Shown: piece after piece, positions 1 to 12,970 of the stretch | How the letters are laid out: each line of letters opens with the position of its first letter | How positions within the stretch are numbered: position 1 is the stretch's first letter | From: Thamnaconus septentrionalis | Taxonomy: Eukaryota; Chordata; Actinopteri; Tetraodontiformes; Monacanthidae | NCBI GenBank assembly: GCA_009823395.1 | Contig: CM020509.1 | Coordinates: forward strand, 10,028,501 to 10,092,500 | DNA: 64,000 bases | Reading direction: 5' to 3' | The notes under the pieces: model-generated | Seen by the model: only the letters and a program-made list of their open reading frames with translations | Database searches by the model: none | What the model was told of the DNA's origin: nothing | Position numbers and translations under genes: made by a program

Positions 1-2599
1 GCGCCTCATAGAAAACATCATCCTAAATGTATTCCCTGGAGATGAGGGTCTGCAGGAGGTGCCCCCAATGTGCAGGGGTCCTCAAGTGCCTCCGCACAAG
101 TAATCCCATTCACTGCAGCTCATTACATGGGCAATTAAGTGGCCGGGGGTGGAGGGGCGCGGCGGGGGGCTGGGAGGTAGGGGGCGCCGATGACGCTGAA
201 GAAGCGTGCACGTGCGAGCGTACGCGGGGACGTTGGCGATGGGGAGCCGAGGCCCGGCGGAGGGCTTCCCGGTGCCCACCCGCCCCTCCCAGCCAGACAG
301 CCTCTTCACCTGGGCCGGGTCTCTGCGGACACCTGCCTCTCCTAATGAAGATCCATGGCCTCATTTCCATTTCTGGAGTCATATCAGACACTGCCAAGCA
401 CAAAACAGGCCTGTTTCCACCGCGGCCTGGAGAGCCGGATAGAATGACACGGCTAAGTGCTCCGGCAGAGGAGGGCAGCTGCAGAGCCTGGAAATTGGGA
501 TTTCGGTGGGGGTCTCTGAAGTGTAGGGGTTGGTGGAGGTGGCGGTGGGGGCGCACTGATGGAGAGGACCTGATGTTTGGATTGGTCACAATGGCAGCCG
601 CGCACTACCTCAGCGGCTCCTCGCCGCTAATGAGGCCGTCTGCGGAGGTGGAGGAGGAGGAGGAGGAGGTGGGAGAGGGGAGAGCGGTGGTAGAGGTGCA
701 GCATCGCACACCTACCTCACGCACGCACACACATGCACACGCACGCCACGATATCTCTTGAAACACGCTCGCACAAAGGTTCGCAACCGAGCGCAGGTGT
801 CGAGATGGAAGCGGCACGAGGTGACTGACTGGAAATACTGACGACAGTCGGAACACTCGATCACAGCGTCTACCAGTGGCTCAATCCATCCTGCTTTGAA
901 TTGGCACTTGGGGGGAAATGAATGAATCAATCAATCGATCAGCTTTTACTTGCAAAGGAGTAAATCACATCCAAAGACGTCTCGAAGAAGCGCATTACGC
1001 AGTCAAGAGAAAGCCAGCTGTTCCCTCCTGAGCATCAATAAATGTGAAAGTTTTAGGATCAAATGTTAAAGATGCGAGCATATTCCAAGTCACAAAATGA
1101 CTTCTCTTTGGGGGTGAACGACACGGCTCAACCTGATAACAGAACAAAAATAAAACATTACTTCAACTTGATCTGTTTCTATACATTCTGTGAAAATTTG
1201 AGGTTATTTCAAAAAGAATTGCCAAAATTTCTGGCCTGCGAAATTATGTCAAATTTTTTTGGTAAAACATCAATAAATTCCAAGTAAATAGCATATTTAG
1301 CCCTATGTTTGCAGCCTTCTGAAAAGAGCAGACTTCCTGCTTTGGCTTCTTGCTAAAGCCAATGTTTTGTTGAACCTTCCACATGTACAGGAGACAAAAA
1401 GGTGATGAATTGTCTCAGAAAGTCTATCAGCACAAATAGTGAAGGACGCATTGTTGTCAGAAAACACAAAATGGGACCTTTACCAAATAGGATTTTGCTA
1501 TCACTGCTGCCTCACTTCACTCCCAAATTACATGTCTGAGTCTTTGGTGGCTCTCGACACAACTGCAAAACGATCCTAACGCGGCTCCTTCATGTAGACG
1601 AGCGTCGCTCCAAAGTGCGGGAAGAAACTAACAACCACGCCAAACAACTGGAGCCTCCTCACAACCCCGACCTTGTTAGTCCGTGTGCAGTCAGCGTGTG
1701 TGTGTCTTTCAATACAGTGGCCGGTCTGCGCTTGTTAACATGTTCTAGCTCACTGACTCCTCTCAGCGGGATTGGGAGGGGGGTGGGGGAGGGAGGGGAG
1801 GCCTCTGAGCCGGACCAGGTGAGGAGGAGGAGGAAGCGCTGGAAAAACAAACAAGGCGACGCCTCGGCCATATCACAGCTGCCTCTGGCCTGGACAGGAG
1901 GCCTGTCCGGAAACTTTAGGCCCGTCTTGTTCATAAGCTCTTCAGGCTGACGGACTGATGCTGCGGCTGTTTGTAAAAATCAAGCAGACGCACACGGCAG
2001 GTCGGTTCCCACACAGTTTCGGACGAGGGGGAACTTCAATCACTTCAATCAGCGAAAGAGGAAAGTCGCATCAGCCGACCTACATTAAAAGCAGGTCCCT
2101 GGTGGAAAACAGAGCATGAGGTGTTAAGGATGACCTGTTTGGTGTGTGTGTGTGTGTGTGTCGGGGGGGGAGGGATAGAGGCGGGGTCATCTCGCGGGTG
2201 CGCGGTGTCATTTTGCGGGCCCCTCTGCACTCACCTGGAACAGAGCACTTCCCCTCCCCGAGTCTTATCACTTCCCAGAGGAAATACCTGCCACAGGTAA
2301 ACACGACCCCTCGACCCCCCGGCCATCCGCTCTCAGCCGTCCCCCGTCCCCCGAGCCCGGCCCGGGCCCGGAGAAAATCCAAGGGATTAGCCCGAGACAG
2401 TGCGCATTAACACAGGCCTCCCCTAGGGACCTCCTCCACCACCACCGCACTGCCAATCGACCGCCTACCGCCGTCCGGACGCCGGGTCTTCCAGCGAGCC
2501 CTCGGCCGGACTCGTCCCTGTTGTTCTTTCTGCACCACTGAGAACATCAACCGCTCCCCCCTCCCCCCTCCCTCCTCCGCTAAGTCATCCCTCTGTCTC
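1..2599. other. intergenic, no gene seen
   Basis: Open frames here are short, overlapping and biased by GGA and CT runs. The first 150 bp and 340-640 are unique and contain CAATTAAG, CTAATGAGG and GGATTGGTCACAATGG words, so they may be regulatory. A (GT)n run lies at 2142-2161. No transposon end was found. Confidence 0.6.
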
Positions 2600-2960
2600 A
2601 AATTTAATCTTATCTACATATCACCAGGTGAAACCAAATATCCCCCCCTTATCAACCTTGGTGTCTTCGCCTCTGTTTTGCATTGTCACCAGAGTGATTT
2701 ATCTCAACCGGGGGGTGTCGGGTGGGGGGCAAGAATTGAATATTAACGGCCCTGCGTCACAATAATCACATGGCATTTTGCGGCGGAAGTGGGCTTCATT
2801 AGCCGCCGCAGCGGGCGTGATGGATTTTTACAAAGTGATCGCATTAAAGAACGACTTTTTTTTTTTAATGACTTTGGAGCGCAATTAATTCTCCCGCAGT
2901 ATCTAGAACGCGGGTTTTCTCATAAATGCGGGGGGTGATTTATTTTTAATTAAGGAGCCA
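2600..2960. promoter_or_regulatory. candidate conserved noncoding block
   Basis: Unique DNA includes TGCATTGTCACC, GTCACAATAATCACATGG, ACAAAGTGATCGCATTAAAG, GCAATTAATTC and a closing TTTTTAATTAAGG. There is no coding signal. Motif content resembles developmental enhancers; the target could be sox3 or a gene left of the window. Confidence 0.25.
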
Positions 2961-3892
2961 AGTAAGAGTTTTCCTGTGAAATATGACACAGGCGGTGATG
3001 GGAGCCGGAGCCGGTGCCACACCCTTTTCCCATTTAGCAGATGACGTATATGGACAAACTTTTGCGAGGTCGCGAATCGAATATGCAAGCTGCCGCACAT
3101 CGCTGGTCGTACCGGTCAATCTGACTGCGGATTCGTAAAAATTGACAAACTCTGACAAAGAGAAAAGCTTTCGTTATCGTGGATAAACTGGAACGAAAGG
3201 AGGAAATCCTGCTGTTTTGTGTTTGAACTCACTCATTGCCAGTCCTGCTGTGGTAACAGTGGGAAGCATGAACTGGGACAAGCTGCCCACCAATACAAAG
3301 AGTGTGTCCATCTTTTGGGTGTTTAAAAGTGTAACTCAAAAACGGGATTCGGGACAAACCAACTTGTGGACATTCTTGACAAAGCCAATTGTTGTGCTTT
3401 TATTTTTTGATGTGTGTATGGTTGTATTTTTAACTATTTTAAACTGTGTGTTGATCTTTGTTCATTGTTGTATGTGGGGACAATGGAAGAAATGTAGCAT
3501 CCTTGCTAAATTTGCCGTATTTACACTACATCTTGTATGTACTGTTCATTAGTATGCACTGTCCCGTCAAAATAAAAGTAATATGAGGAGGGGAGGCAGG
3601 TCGTCCCTGAACGGTGACCCTGCTTGAAGGAGCGGGAATGTCTGGCTTCGGGACGGAGGCCACAGGCCGCTGCCATCCCTCCCTGTCTCCCCCCCTCCTC
3701 TCCACCTCTCTCTGTCTGTAGGGTCAGGGTTACTCTCTCACCCTTGGGCCACCCCTCCCACCTCAGCAGCCCCCTCCCCCACCACCACGCTGTCACCTGA
3801 GCTACGCAGGTAAATGCTTGACTTTATTTGATGGATGCGGTTTCCCACGGCGACAGTGATGTACGGGGGGGCCAGAGGAGCTCCGCCCCCTC

Positions 3893-3925
<33 letters not shown>

Positions 3926-4570
3926 CCTCGCACTCACCCCCTCACCCTACCTCCTTCCCCCTCCTGCTGGAGTCTGGAGCTGGAGTGGCGATCGCCGGCG
4001 CTGATAATCTCCTCCCCCCCCTCTCGGCGGGGACGGAGGAAACCGGAGAGGACAAGACATCCTGTGTGACGCACCTGAGTGCGCGCACGCCTCATCAGAC
4101 TGAAACAAAGGGGTCTCCAGTCGGAGGGTCCGGCCTCTGTTCGCAGAGCGCCGCACTCCAACGTGACATGTGTAGGGCTTGAATGTCACACGGTGGTGTA
4201 ATGAGCTGGCCTGGTGCGAGCGCCAAAGACATATTAACATCCATCCATCCACATTCTATCACTGAACACACTGACATATGAGGTGTGTGAGTGCAGTAAA
4301 TCAGCAGGCATCACGTAATTCCATTGGAACTTCATTGCAACTTTGTATCAAAGGTCATATTGCAAATTAAGGCCAAACTACTTTTTACTCCCCAGAAGTG
4401 TCAAAAGTCCATTCATGACTTCTTTTTGTTGCTCCAGTCTCCAACAGGTGTGTGCTAAAACCATCTGGAGTTATGAGTATAAGCCCTTTGTGATGTCACA
4501 AAGAGGATCCACACCTCTGCCAAGTGAGTGACAGCACCCACAGCCAGGTGTTGGCTCCGCCTACTGACAC
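2961..4570. other. intergenic, no gene seen
   Basis: A 111-codon frame at 3217-3552 has no family signature, and its valine/phenylalanine-rich composition follows from T-rich DNA. (CT)n lies at 3892-3929. TTTGTGATGTCACAAAG near 4488-4504 is a small palindrome also echoed near 21243-21255, perhaps part of an old dispersed repeat. Confidence 0.5.
4238..4262 (-). mobile_element. short retroposon tail remnant
   Basis: ACATCCATCCATCCACATTC, read on the minus strand, is the GGATGGATGGATG type tail found at the 3' end of fish L2-like retroposons. About 25 bp remains. It could also be plain tetranucleotide repeat. Confidence 0.3.
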
Positions 4571-5074
4571 CAAGTGTTGTTGGGATTACTCCATAAAAGT
4601 AATGCTTGACTGATGACTGATTACTCTTTAATAAAGTAATCTAATTACTTCTTTAACTACTTTGTTTCATAAGTCATCAATTACTAATCACTTTAGTTAA
4701 AAAATGATAAAGTAACAGTTGCTCAGTGCTTTAGAATAAATTTATTAAAATGCATTTTCCATTCCAAATATTGCCTCTGTCCTCTTAACATGAATGAATC
4801 TTTGTTCTCTGAACACAAACTGCACCCTGAGCTCGGGAATAAGCGGGTATGGAAGATGAATGAATGAATGAAACTCATGTGCAGCACTGGTGCCTTTTGC
4901 ACAGCCCATACTGTTGAAATAATTAGAAGATTTTAGAAAAGTAACGAAATCATTACTTAATAAAGTAATTATGATATAATTACCAGTTTTGCCACAGTAA
5001 TCGCATTGAATTACTCCAAAAGTAGTTTAACTACAGGAGTGGATTACTTAGTAATAGATTACTCACAAACACTG
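4571..5074. mobile_element. degraded hAT-like transposon relic
   Basis: The left end CAAGTGTTGTTGGGATTACT and the right end, reverse-complemented as CAGTGTTTGTGAGTAATC, form an imperfect inverted repeat. The body is full of GTAATCTAATTAC-like words, typical of an abundant fish element type. Flanks ACTGACAC and CTTACACT are a weak match to an 8-bp target duplication. No ORF remains. A retroposon-like tail is nested inside. Confidence 0.5.
4834..4873 (+). mobile_element. SINE/LINE-type 3' tail fragment nested in the hAT relic
   Basis: CGGGAATAAGCGGGTATGG followed by AAGATGAATGAATGAATGAAA matches the usual 3' tail of fish tRNA-SINE/L2-like retroposons, a short stem motif followed by a (GAAT)n tail. 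Only about 40 bp is recognisable, so the family cannot be named. Confidence 0.4.
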
Positions 5075-6729
5075 CTTACACTGCCCCCCTCATTACCGCC
5101 TTGTTTCTGTCACTTCCCCGATGCAGAAGGCTCAACAGAGCATCGGGCTGAAATGAATGTTTCTGCTGGATGTTGCAAACACAGCGCATAACATGCAATC
5201 TCAATGGTATACTTATGAAAGGGCTTCAATATGTGTACATACATTTAAAAATCCCAAATTTCTTTTTCTTATCGGCGACAGCTCCTCCCCGTCATTAGCG
5301 AATGGCACCCGAGTGGAGATAAGCAGCACAATGGGCCGAGCGAAGGCCTGGATCACAGTCGTCTCTTATCTCTCACCTCATCTGCAGCCTGTGGTGTCTC
5401 TGTCAGAGGATGTTGTTAAACCAAGTCAAACACTCAAACATCCTGTGGCATCACCCTGCCTAAATAGCCCACAGCCCCCCCTCTAACATCATGCGTTCCC
5501 CTCCCCTTTATGGCAGTTCACACTTAGCTGGGGTCTACGCCACTGCCGACAGTTCACGGAACCCAGAGATACTTGGATGTATTCCAGAAGATGTGAAATC
5601 ACAGATCTATTCAATCTTCTTGCTGTAACTATCATCTTAAATTATATGTAAATTATTTTCATTTGGATGATAATTTTTGCACCATGCTTGGAAATCATGT
5701 GTGATTTCCACAAGCTAATCGGCAGAGTTGTGAATAACTTGTGACGATTAAAATTATGAAATAAATACACCAAAATTAAAAATTCATCTGATCGGCCACA
5801 GCAATCAAAATGAGCATCTAACACCACTTCAAATTCAGTCTGTCGTCAGGCCTGCGGACAACCAAGCGGATCAACTTTTTGACAAACTTTCATCAGCAGC
5901 GGCCCTCATTCAACCGCACACACACATACACACACACATACACACACACACACACTCGGACACACCTCCCCGGTGAAGAGAGGCTGCCCCGGTGCACGCA
6001 GGTTAATATCAGGAGCACTTGACAACAATGGCGTGTTATGAGGTGCTGTGGCGGTAATAAGGTCTTTGTTGGGACTTTAAAGCGCAGCCACATCACATCA
6101 TTACTCATCCTGGGAGACCGGGTTGCCAGTCGGCATGGCAACCGGGACTTGGCTGAAGCCGGGGGCAAGACCAGAATCTCAATGCCCTGGAGGGAGAACA
6201 CACACACACACCCGCACGCACGCACGCACGCACGCACACACACAAAGAATGTCCTGGTGCAAGGAAAAAGTTTACACAAGTGGACACAATGATCCCTCCA
6301 AAACCACAGCGTAAAAACTATCTAAATGTGGACGTTGCAGATAAAAATATTTACTGTACAATCTCCAACACTTCCTCCCCATGAACAGAAACTTCTGAGA
6401 GCGTCAGGCAAATTGAAGAACTAGCAGGAAACAACTCCCGTGAAGTTTCTCTTCCTTTTCTCTTCTTTCGCCACCGCCAGGCGGAGGGTTCGAGCACCGC
6501 CACCCCCCGCCACTGCCCCCCGACCCCCCCAAAGGAGGAGCGGACGTCGCAGCGGCCAGTGGAGGTATGCGGACGGCGGTGGCGTGAGGGCGTCCCAGTG
6601 CTCGCAGGTCCGCCGGGTGCGTTGGGTCAGCGAGGAGCGGTCAGCAGCTGCCGCCTGGCCTAGGTCCCACAGTTCCCAGGCTGGGGGTGGGGTGGGGGGT
6701 GTGGTGGTGGCGGTGGGGGGGGGATTGAC
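5075..6729. other. intergenic, no gene seen
   Basis: It contains unique DNA with broken (CA)n at 5918-5955 and (CACG)/(CA)n at 6198-6243. The stretch 6010-6130 is clean and non-repetitive and could be regulatory. No RNA gene was recognised. Confidence 0.5.
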
Positions 6730-6960
6730 AGGCCAGTAATAAAATCAGGCGCCCTGGTTGGTGCTGTGTGCGGCCCATTGTTCCCTCCCGGCAAGGCCCG
6801 CGGCTGCTGTTTACTTTCTCCCATATGCATTATTCAACGGCACAGGAGCTCCCGGAGAAAGGGGGCCCCATTCAGGGATCCTCTTGCCCTTGTTTTGTTT
6901 TGCTAATTTTCAATTAAAATAAACCATCTCTTGCCAGTGCCATGGCTGAGTGGGGAAGGA
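6730..6960. promoter_or_regulatory. candidate conserved noncoding block
   Basis: CCATTGTT at 6775-6782 is a perfect SOX-type site. ATATGCATTATTC begins near 6823 and is POU-like, and CTAATTTTCAATTAAAATAAAC follows near 6902. The island is unique and non-coding, next to a G-rich low-complexity stretch. Confidence 0.3.
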
Positions 6961-9900
6961 GAGAGGGGACAGTGTCCCTGCCACATAGGCCCCCGTCTGA
7001 GGAGATTAGACGGCGAGCAATGAGCGAGTGAGCGAGCGAGCGGAGCGTTGTGTAATGTGCAGATGAGAAGAAGTGGGATGTATCATTTATACTGTCAGCG
7101 ATATGCTTTCTATAGTGGGATTTACGCAGAGACAATGAGTGGCGGCTGCTGGTTCAGTATTTTCACATCAACCCACATTTATATTACACTTGAAGCACAG
7201 ACTGTGTTTTTATCATTATTATTGTTTATTTAATTATTTAAAAGAGAATTTAATTTTTTTTAAAGATTTTTAGACAGAAAATAAAAAACACACATTTCTT
7301 TCATCTCCTCACCAGTGGCAAAATTACAAATGTCACCCGGCAGCAGCAGCAGTAGGATTCCCCCATATGGCAGAAGAAAGTGTCAACTAATCTTAAAGAC
7401 AAAAGACTTTTCAATAATGACTCCCAGAGGTCATTAAACCAGGCCCGCCTGGGCTAATCAATAAGTCCAGTGATGGCTTTCCCTTTCTAGCAGGCCCCCT
7501 CTTTTTTTCTTCACACAGAGGGGGGTTCGGGGTTGGGGTGGAGGGGGTCGGGGCTCCGGCCCTGGCGGAGAGCAGAGAGGCAGATGCGGGGTTGGCGGGG
7601 AAGACGTGTGGTCCCGGTTAAAGATTCACCACCACACATCTGTCACTCTGACTGGCCGGCCGGCCGGCCGGATGGACGGAGACACAGACAGACAGACAGA
7701 CAGCCTGGCTGGCTGGCTGGCTCCCTGACGCCAGGCCTACCTGTGGCTGCGGTCTGGACCTGTTGGTGAAGCTCTGCCATCTGCTCCTCCATCCCTCATC
7801 CCATATTGACTTTCTCAGCTGCCGTTCTCACCCCACCACCCTGGCAACCCTCCTCCACGCATTCTCACATCCTCTCCTGGTCTTATACCTCCGTGCGCAA
7901 ATGCTACGCGTGCACCGACCCGACACTCCTCGCTGGAACTCAGCCCAAAAGCATGAGCTCGCTCTCCGCTGCCTGGGATAATTGCGGCATTTAGCGGCAA
8001 CCTGTTGGAGCCCGTTTTTTTAGAGCGAAGCGATTTCCCCTCAGTCGACGCCGCCGCACACGCAAGTTACCATCTTGACCGTCGGGGGATTGGGGAGGGG
8101 GCGCCGACGAGAGGCGTTCTGAAGCGGCGGAGGGCCTCTTGGCCGGGCCGACCGCGCTCTGTTTGTTCCCCTGCTGGCTGCAGGTGAGCTCTCAATGCAA
8201 GCCTCCCAGCACCTGCCCTCTTTGTTCCCTCTTTGATGGCTTTATGGCACGGAGGGGATCCGTCTGTCTGGCTCTCGTAAAGGCAGCGGTGCGAGGACTA
8301 GTAAAAAAAAAAAAAGCAAAGCCACACTGCTGCCAGGGTATTGTGCAGGGGCCCCCGTGGCTCCCAGAGTGACCCAACTGGGGGCAGGCAGGGAGAACGC
8401 CAAGTTTAGCACCCAGCACCAGTGACGCACACTGGGCCCAGAGGAAAACACAGGGAGGCCAACAGCCATTAAAGTGCTGCACGGGTTTGCATGACCGCAC
8501 ATAGGCACATTGCATCGGGATCCGGGACCTCGGAGCTCCGTAATGATGTGTCGGAGTCACTCGGCAACAACCGGAATCAGATCAGAAACAGAACAGGGGA
8601 AAATAAAAAGTCCACTGAAGCACGACCGCTATGGATAGTTCCTTGGAAAATAAATTGGAATTTTAAGAAATATGAACTCGAAGGTGGTGACAAATTAAAG
8701 CGATGACACTTGGAGAAGCTGTGAATATGAAGCCTTCAATAATTACAATGTATTGGGAAGAACTCAAGATGGATTCAGATGCTGGACCATTGTGACAGAC
8801 GACGGATTCAGTATCTTCAAAAGACAAAAAAAATGTACCACTCGATGAGAATTTTTGTATGATGTTTATTTTGGCCATTCTTATTTTTTTCTGTGTCCTG
8901 GAAAAATGTGAATCATGTTTTAAAATTCTACATTTAAAATGCTAAAAAAATTCTTATTTTATTTTATTTGTTTGTTTTTGCTCTTAGCATAAACAAACAA
9001 AGTGAGGAACCAGTTGCACAAAAAGGTTGTGATGCCTGCCTGCCTTAAACTGGTTGAATAACCAGCTTACCAATGTAGACACAGCATATTCGAGTAAAAC
9101 CCACTCAGCCATAAAGATTCAACTTTAATTGCATAAAGTCTTAAAGTATAAACACAAAGTCTATCAGCATCGTCTGACAACATGTGGCCAAATGTCATTC
9201 TTGAGCCTTGAAGCCAGAGGAGGGTTTATGTTCATCTGCAGTTTGAGCGACAAACACAACAGCTCAACGACCACAAGGAGGGGGGGTCGGGGGGGATTGG
9301 GGATGAGGGGTGTCATGATGAAAAAAAAAAAGAGCCCTACACTAATGTGTAATTTATATGATTTTCCCAGATATGAAATCTTACAGATATGCAGAAGCAA
9401 ATTAAGTGGCTGAAAGGAAGGCGGCGAGCAGCTTGGTATTCGAGATCGGCTCTTTGACTGGGAGCATCTTAGAAACCAATTACCAGACAAGAAATAGATC
9501 ATTATTTTTTCTTAGAGTATCGGGTTGTGGGGGTTGGGTGGGGGGTGCGAGGGTGTGTGTGCGTGTGGTGGTGGCGAAGAGGGGGGGGTGCAAAGGTGGT
9601 CGCTAAAAGGAAAGGGGTGCGGGGGAGGGGAGAGTGGGGGGTTTCTCTCGGTGGAGGAGGAGGAGGAGGAAGAAGGGCACAATAAAGACATAATCATCCG
9701 GGCCTCAACTTTTTCCTATCCAACTTTCAGATTTTAATTTGCCGTCTGTGAAGTGGTACCTAATTTACTTTCGCCTCATCCCCTCAATGCGCCATTGTTG
9801 CCGCCGCTGAGATTCGGAGCTTCCTCTCTTAGCTCACCTCGGCGTGAAATTGGTTTAATGAAGCTGAAAGGTATGGGGCTCTCACAACACTGCAGATTCC

Positions 9901-10339
9901 AGTGACACTGCTTGATCCTCCCAACCCCTCCTCCCGGAACCCCCCCCCGATCACCCCCAGCCCCTCCCACCACCACCACCCAGTCCACACACACATACAC
10001 ACACACGCACACTGGCATTACGGCGACAATTTATAACACACACCACAAAAGATCCTTATCTCACACATTACATCAGTGCATATTACCGTCCCTTTCAGAG
10101 CGGCCCGGCCCGGCTCTCGGGCAAAACGCCAGCGGCAGAGAAAAGCCACCGGCTGATCACTTTCGGCCTCGCGGCATTTCATCGCCACTTGAAATTATGA
10201 GTGAAAAAGCGGGATTGGAACGGGGCGAGAGGCCTCCCTGGTGAACTGGCAGCGGCACAAAGACAATAAAGTGGATCAGAATGGGAGTGGGGACGCTTTA
10301 TTGATCACTTTCGGGGAAGCTGGTGAGGTACAGTTGTCC
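6961..10339. other. intergenic, no gene seen
   Basis: No coding exon is supported. The stretches 7330-7490, 9340-9420 and 9730-9910 are unique and free of repeats, with TAAT and ATGCA words. The rest is G-rich or T-rich low-complexity DNA. TGATCACTTTCGG occurs twice, near 10155 and 10302, just left of the hAT insertion. Confidence 0.5.
7654..7723. repeat. cluster of (GGCC)n, (ACAG)n and (TGGC)n
   Basis: Three short tetranucleotide runs follow each other at 7654-7671, 7681-7702 and 7706-7722. They occur in G-rich non-coding DNA. Confidence 0.85.
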
Positions 10340-10347
10340 CATTACAG

Positions 10348-10790
10348 CAGGGGTGTCAAACTCAAACACACAGTGGGCCAAAATGTAAAACTTGGCCAAA
10401 GTCGTGGGCCAACACTGTCTCTTATTTATTTGCAGCCTTTGATTTAAATTTCAACAGTAACCTTTTTCCACAGACTGATAATACATTTAAAAACAATAAA
10501 ACAGCAATAAACCAATTAACTAATCATAATATCCGTTAATAAACGTGCAACCATTCAAGTCCATGCCTTGGACTATATGCAAGAAAAAGTGCATAAAGAA
10601 AACGTTATTTATATTGTGTGAAAGTAAATAGTATGCCAAAATACCAGCAGAGGGATTTGTAGTATTAGCAGTACATGTGTTGTATGATACCGGCAGGCCA
10701 GCTGGGTTTTTTTTTTGTATTGCCACGTGGACCAAATATAATTACACTGCGGGCCAAATTTGGCCCACGGGCCAGAGTTTGACACCTATG
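10348..10790. mobile_element. hAT-type non-autonomous DNA transposon (MITE), near-complete
   Basis: The element starts CAGGGGTGTCAAACTC and ends GAGTTTGACACCTATG, an inverted terminal repeat of about 16 bp of the kind common in vertebrate hAT elements. It is flanked by CATTACAG (10340-10347) and CATCACAG (10791-10798), an 8-bp target duplication with one mismatch, as expected for hAT. Length is 443 bp with no transposase. Internal GGGCCAAATTTGGCCC is a further self-complementary stretch near the right end. Confidence 0.85.
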
Positions 10791-11083
10791 CATCACAGTG
10801 TCAGAGCGGGGGGGAAAAGTCAGAAGGGAAAATGAAAAATATCACAGAAGAGATTTAAAATGTAGAAACAGTGATGAAGTCTGATGGTCGCAGGCAGCAA
10901 ACACCTTCCTTCAAGCACTTTTCCCAAACTGGAAGTAAGAGATGTGACCAGGTGAAACTGCCCCCCCGCCCACACACACACACACACACACCTCCTCCAA
11001 TCTGACCCTGTTCGAGGTGTTCTCCTGTTACCTGTCCTCCTGGGTGTGGCCTCTGATGGGAACGGGAAGGGAGGTCCTCTGGG

Positions 11084-11088
<5 letters not shown>

Positions 11089-11141
<53 letters not shown>

Positions 11142-11152
11142 TGTGTGTGTGT
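11089..11152. repeat. (GT)n microsatellite
   Basis: About 64 bp of nearly pure GT, with one GA interruption at 11139-11140. Such runs can adopt Z-DNA and are often polymorphic. Confidence 0.95.
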
Positions 11153-12129
11153 ACACATTGCATTAATATGATCCTCCTCCAAGTCATATCGCTTACTTCT
11201 TTCTCATCCCCTTTCGGGACAATCGGGTGGAAACGCATCTGTAACCGAATATTCCTCGTCTGTTTGGCTGGTTTCTGGTTTGAGGCCCAGCTTCAGCTCC
11301 GGCGCTGGTGTGAACAGGAGGAGGAGGAGGAAAAAGGAAAGTAGGCTACGTGCGGGCGCTGAACCGGCAGCATATGAAAGGGTTTGTGCCCGTGCCAGAG
11401 ATGTGGAGGGATGAGCAGCAGCTCTGTGCAAAAACAGCCTCACAGTTTGGTGAGTCTTGCCGTGAAAAGTCAGAATTGTCTCTAAACTGATTGTGAAGGC
11501 AATGAGGAAATAAAAAAATTACTTTTAAAATATAATTTAATATGGGATTATTTTTTACAGCCTGCTCATTAAATTCTACTTTTTTTGCATGTTTGTTTTT
11601 GAGTTTGTTTTCCTAAGTTAGCCTTGGACACATACAAAACTGTGTTTCTGTCTGTGAGATGTTCCCAAACCAAAAACTGTCCAAGTCGGGCTTAATGCTG
11701 CAGAATGCCGCTGAAAATGTTATTTTACAGCAAGAAACTACAATAGTAAAAACATTAAAAAATGAATACAAGATCATTTTTGAGCAGAAAGATGCGTTAG
11801 CTCAAGAATCTTAACCATCATTATCAACGTTACACATAAAAAAATATTACTCACCCTTTCACCTTTCCATAACCATCCTTGGGAGAAAAAAAACAATCAC
11901 ACATTTTCACATCAGCAAGGCCCACAGTAAATCTGTCATACAAATATTCAGCACAAAGCAGCAAAAGAGAAGGTTAAGACCTTAAAACATTTTTAAGTTA
12001 CGTAAAAAATGTCTCCTTGCAAATACAACATTCAACTGTTCGGAATAAATCTAGCACCGAACGAAGTTAAGTTAAACCAGTTCGTTTCGAACTGGTCTTC
12101 CGCTGGCTCAGTCCCTAATTATTATTGCA

Positions 12130-12159
12130 ACAATTGACAGACACTTGTCTGTCAATTGT
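12130..12159. repeat. 30-bp palindrome
   Basis: The arm ACAATTGACAGACA (12130-12143) is followed by CT and its exact reverse complement TGTCTGTCAATTGT (12146-12159). Each arm has a TTGACAG word, the core bound by MEIS/TGIF homeoproteins. A second hairpin, ACCAGTTCG-TTT-CGAACTGGT, lies at 12076-12096. Confidence 0.8.
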
Positions 12160-12933
12160 CAACATACATACATTGGGGGGGGGGGCAAATACAATGATTT
12201 ACCTTCCCAGATTAGTTTTGTCACGATACTGTAGATCTGGTCCTCTGCTACCAGTTAAAAGTTTCTCCTGAAGCCTGTGCCACACTTTCATTACATTAGT
12301 GGTGCTTCTCTTTCAAGCCACAAGTCCTTCCCTGACTGTGGCTCACTTTAGTTCCCATCCACAGCCGACTGGGAACATCACTACATTTCCACGGCCTAAA
12401 CCATGAGACCCAACAGGTTGCGTGCAAAGAGGCTTTTGTTCTTGCGTGTCGCTGCGTCGCCGCGTCTTCACTCATTAGGGAAAAAACCTCGCAGACTCGT
12501 TGCGCAGAGCGGGAAAGGTGGTTCCATTAAAACCAACACACGCGGCTGACGCAACCAGCCAACGAGTCGGATTAAAAACGCTTAAGACAGGGATCACGTC
12601 TGTCAGTCAGAGGGAAGATCGCAACACGCCAAACCAGTTTGAACCGCTTGAACCCGAAATATTTTGTTTTGGATAGATTTAAAAGCCGCAAAGGGAGCAG
12701 AAGAGGAGTCAGAAATACGGCGGGAGCGAGTTCAAACATTTCAAGGAGGAAGAAGGGAGAATAGGCCGAGAAGACCCAGGAAGTGGACGGGGGGCCGACT
12801 CACAAAAGGTTCCTTTTACGGCACAATGACACGGACATTATGTTGAACTCTGGGCGCCGTAAGAGAAAAAGAACGAGCACTTTCGCTGCTGCGAGCGGAG
12901 CCGTGGCTGCCTGGACAGCCGGCCGGTCGGCCC

Positions 12934-12935
<2 letters not shown>

Positions 12936-12970
<35 letters not shown>
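12936..12970. repeat. (CAG)n microsatellite
   Basis: About 11-12 CAG units. They lie in open frames on both strands, but nothing around them looks coding. Confidence 0.9.

Noticed and set aside
3217..3552. 111-codon frame with a hydrophobic C-terminal half
   Set aside because: Hydrophobicity follows from T-rich DNA. No start context, neighbours or family support.
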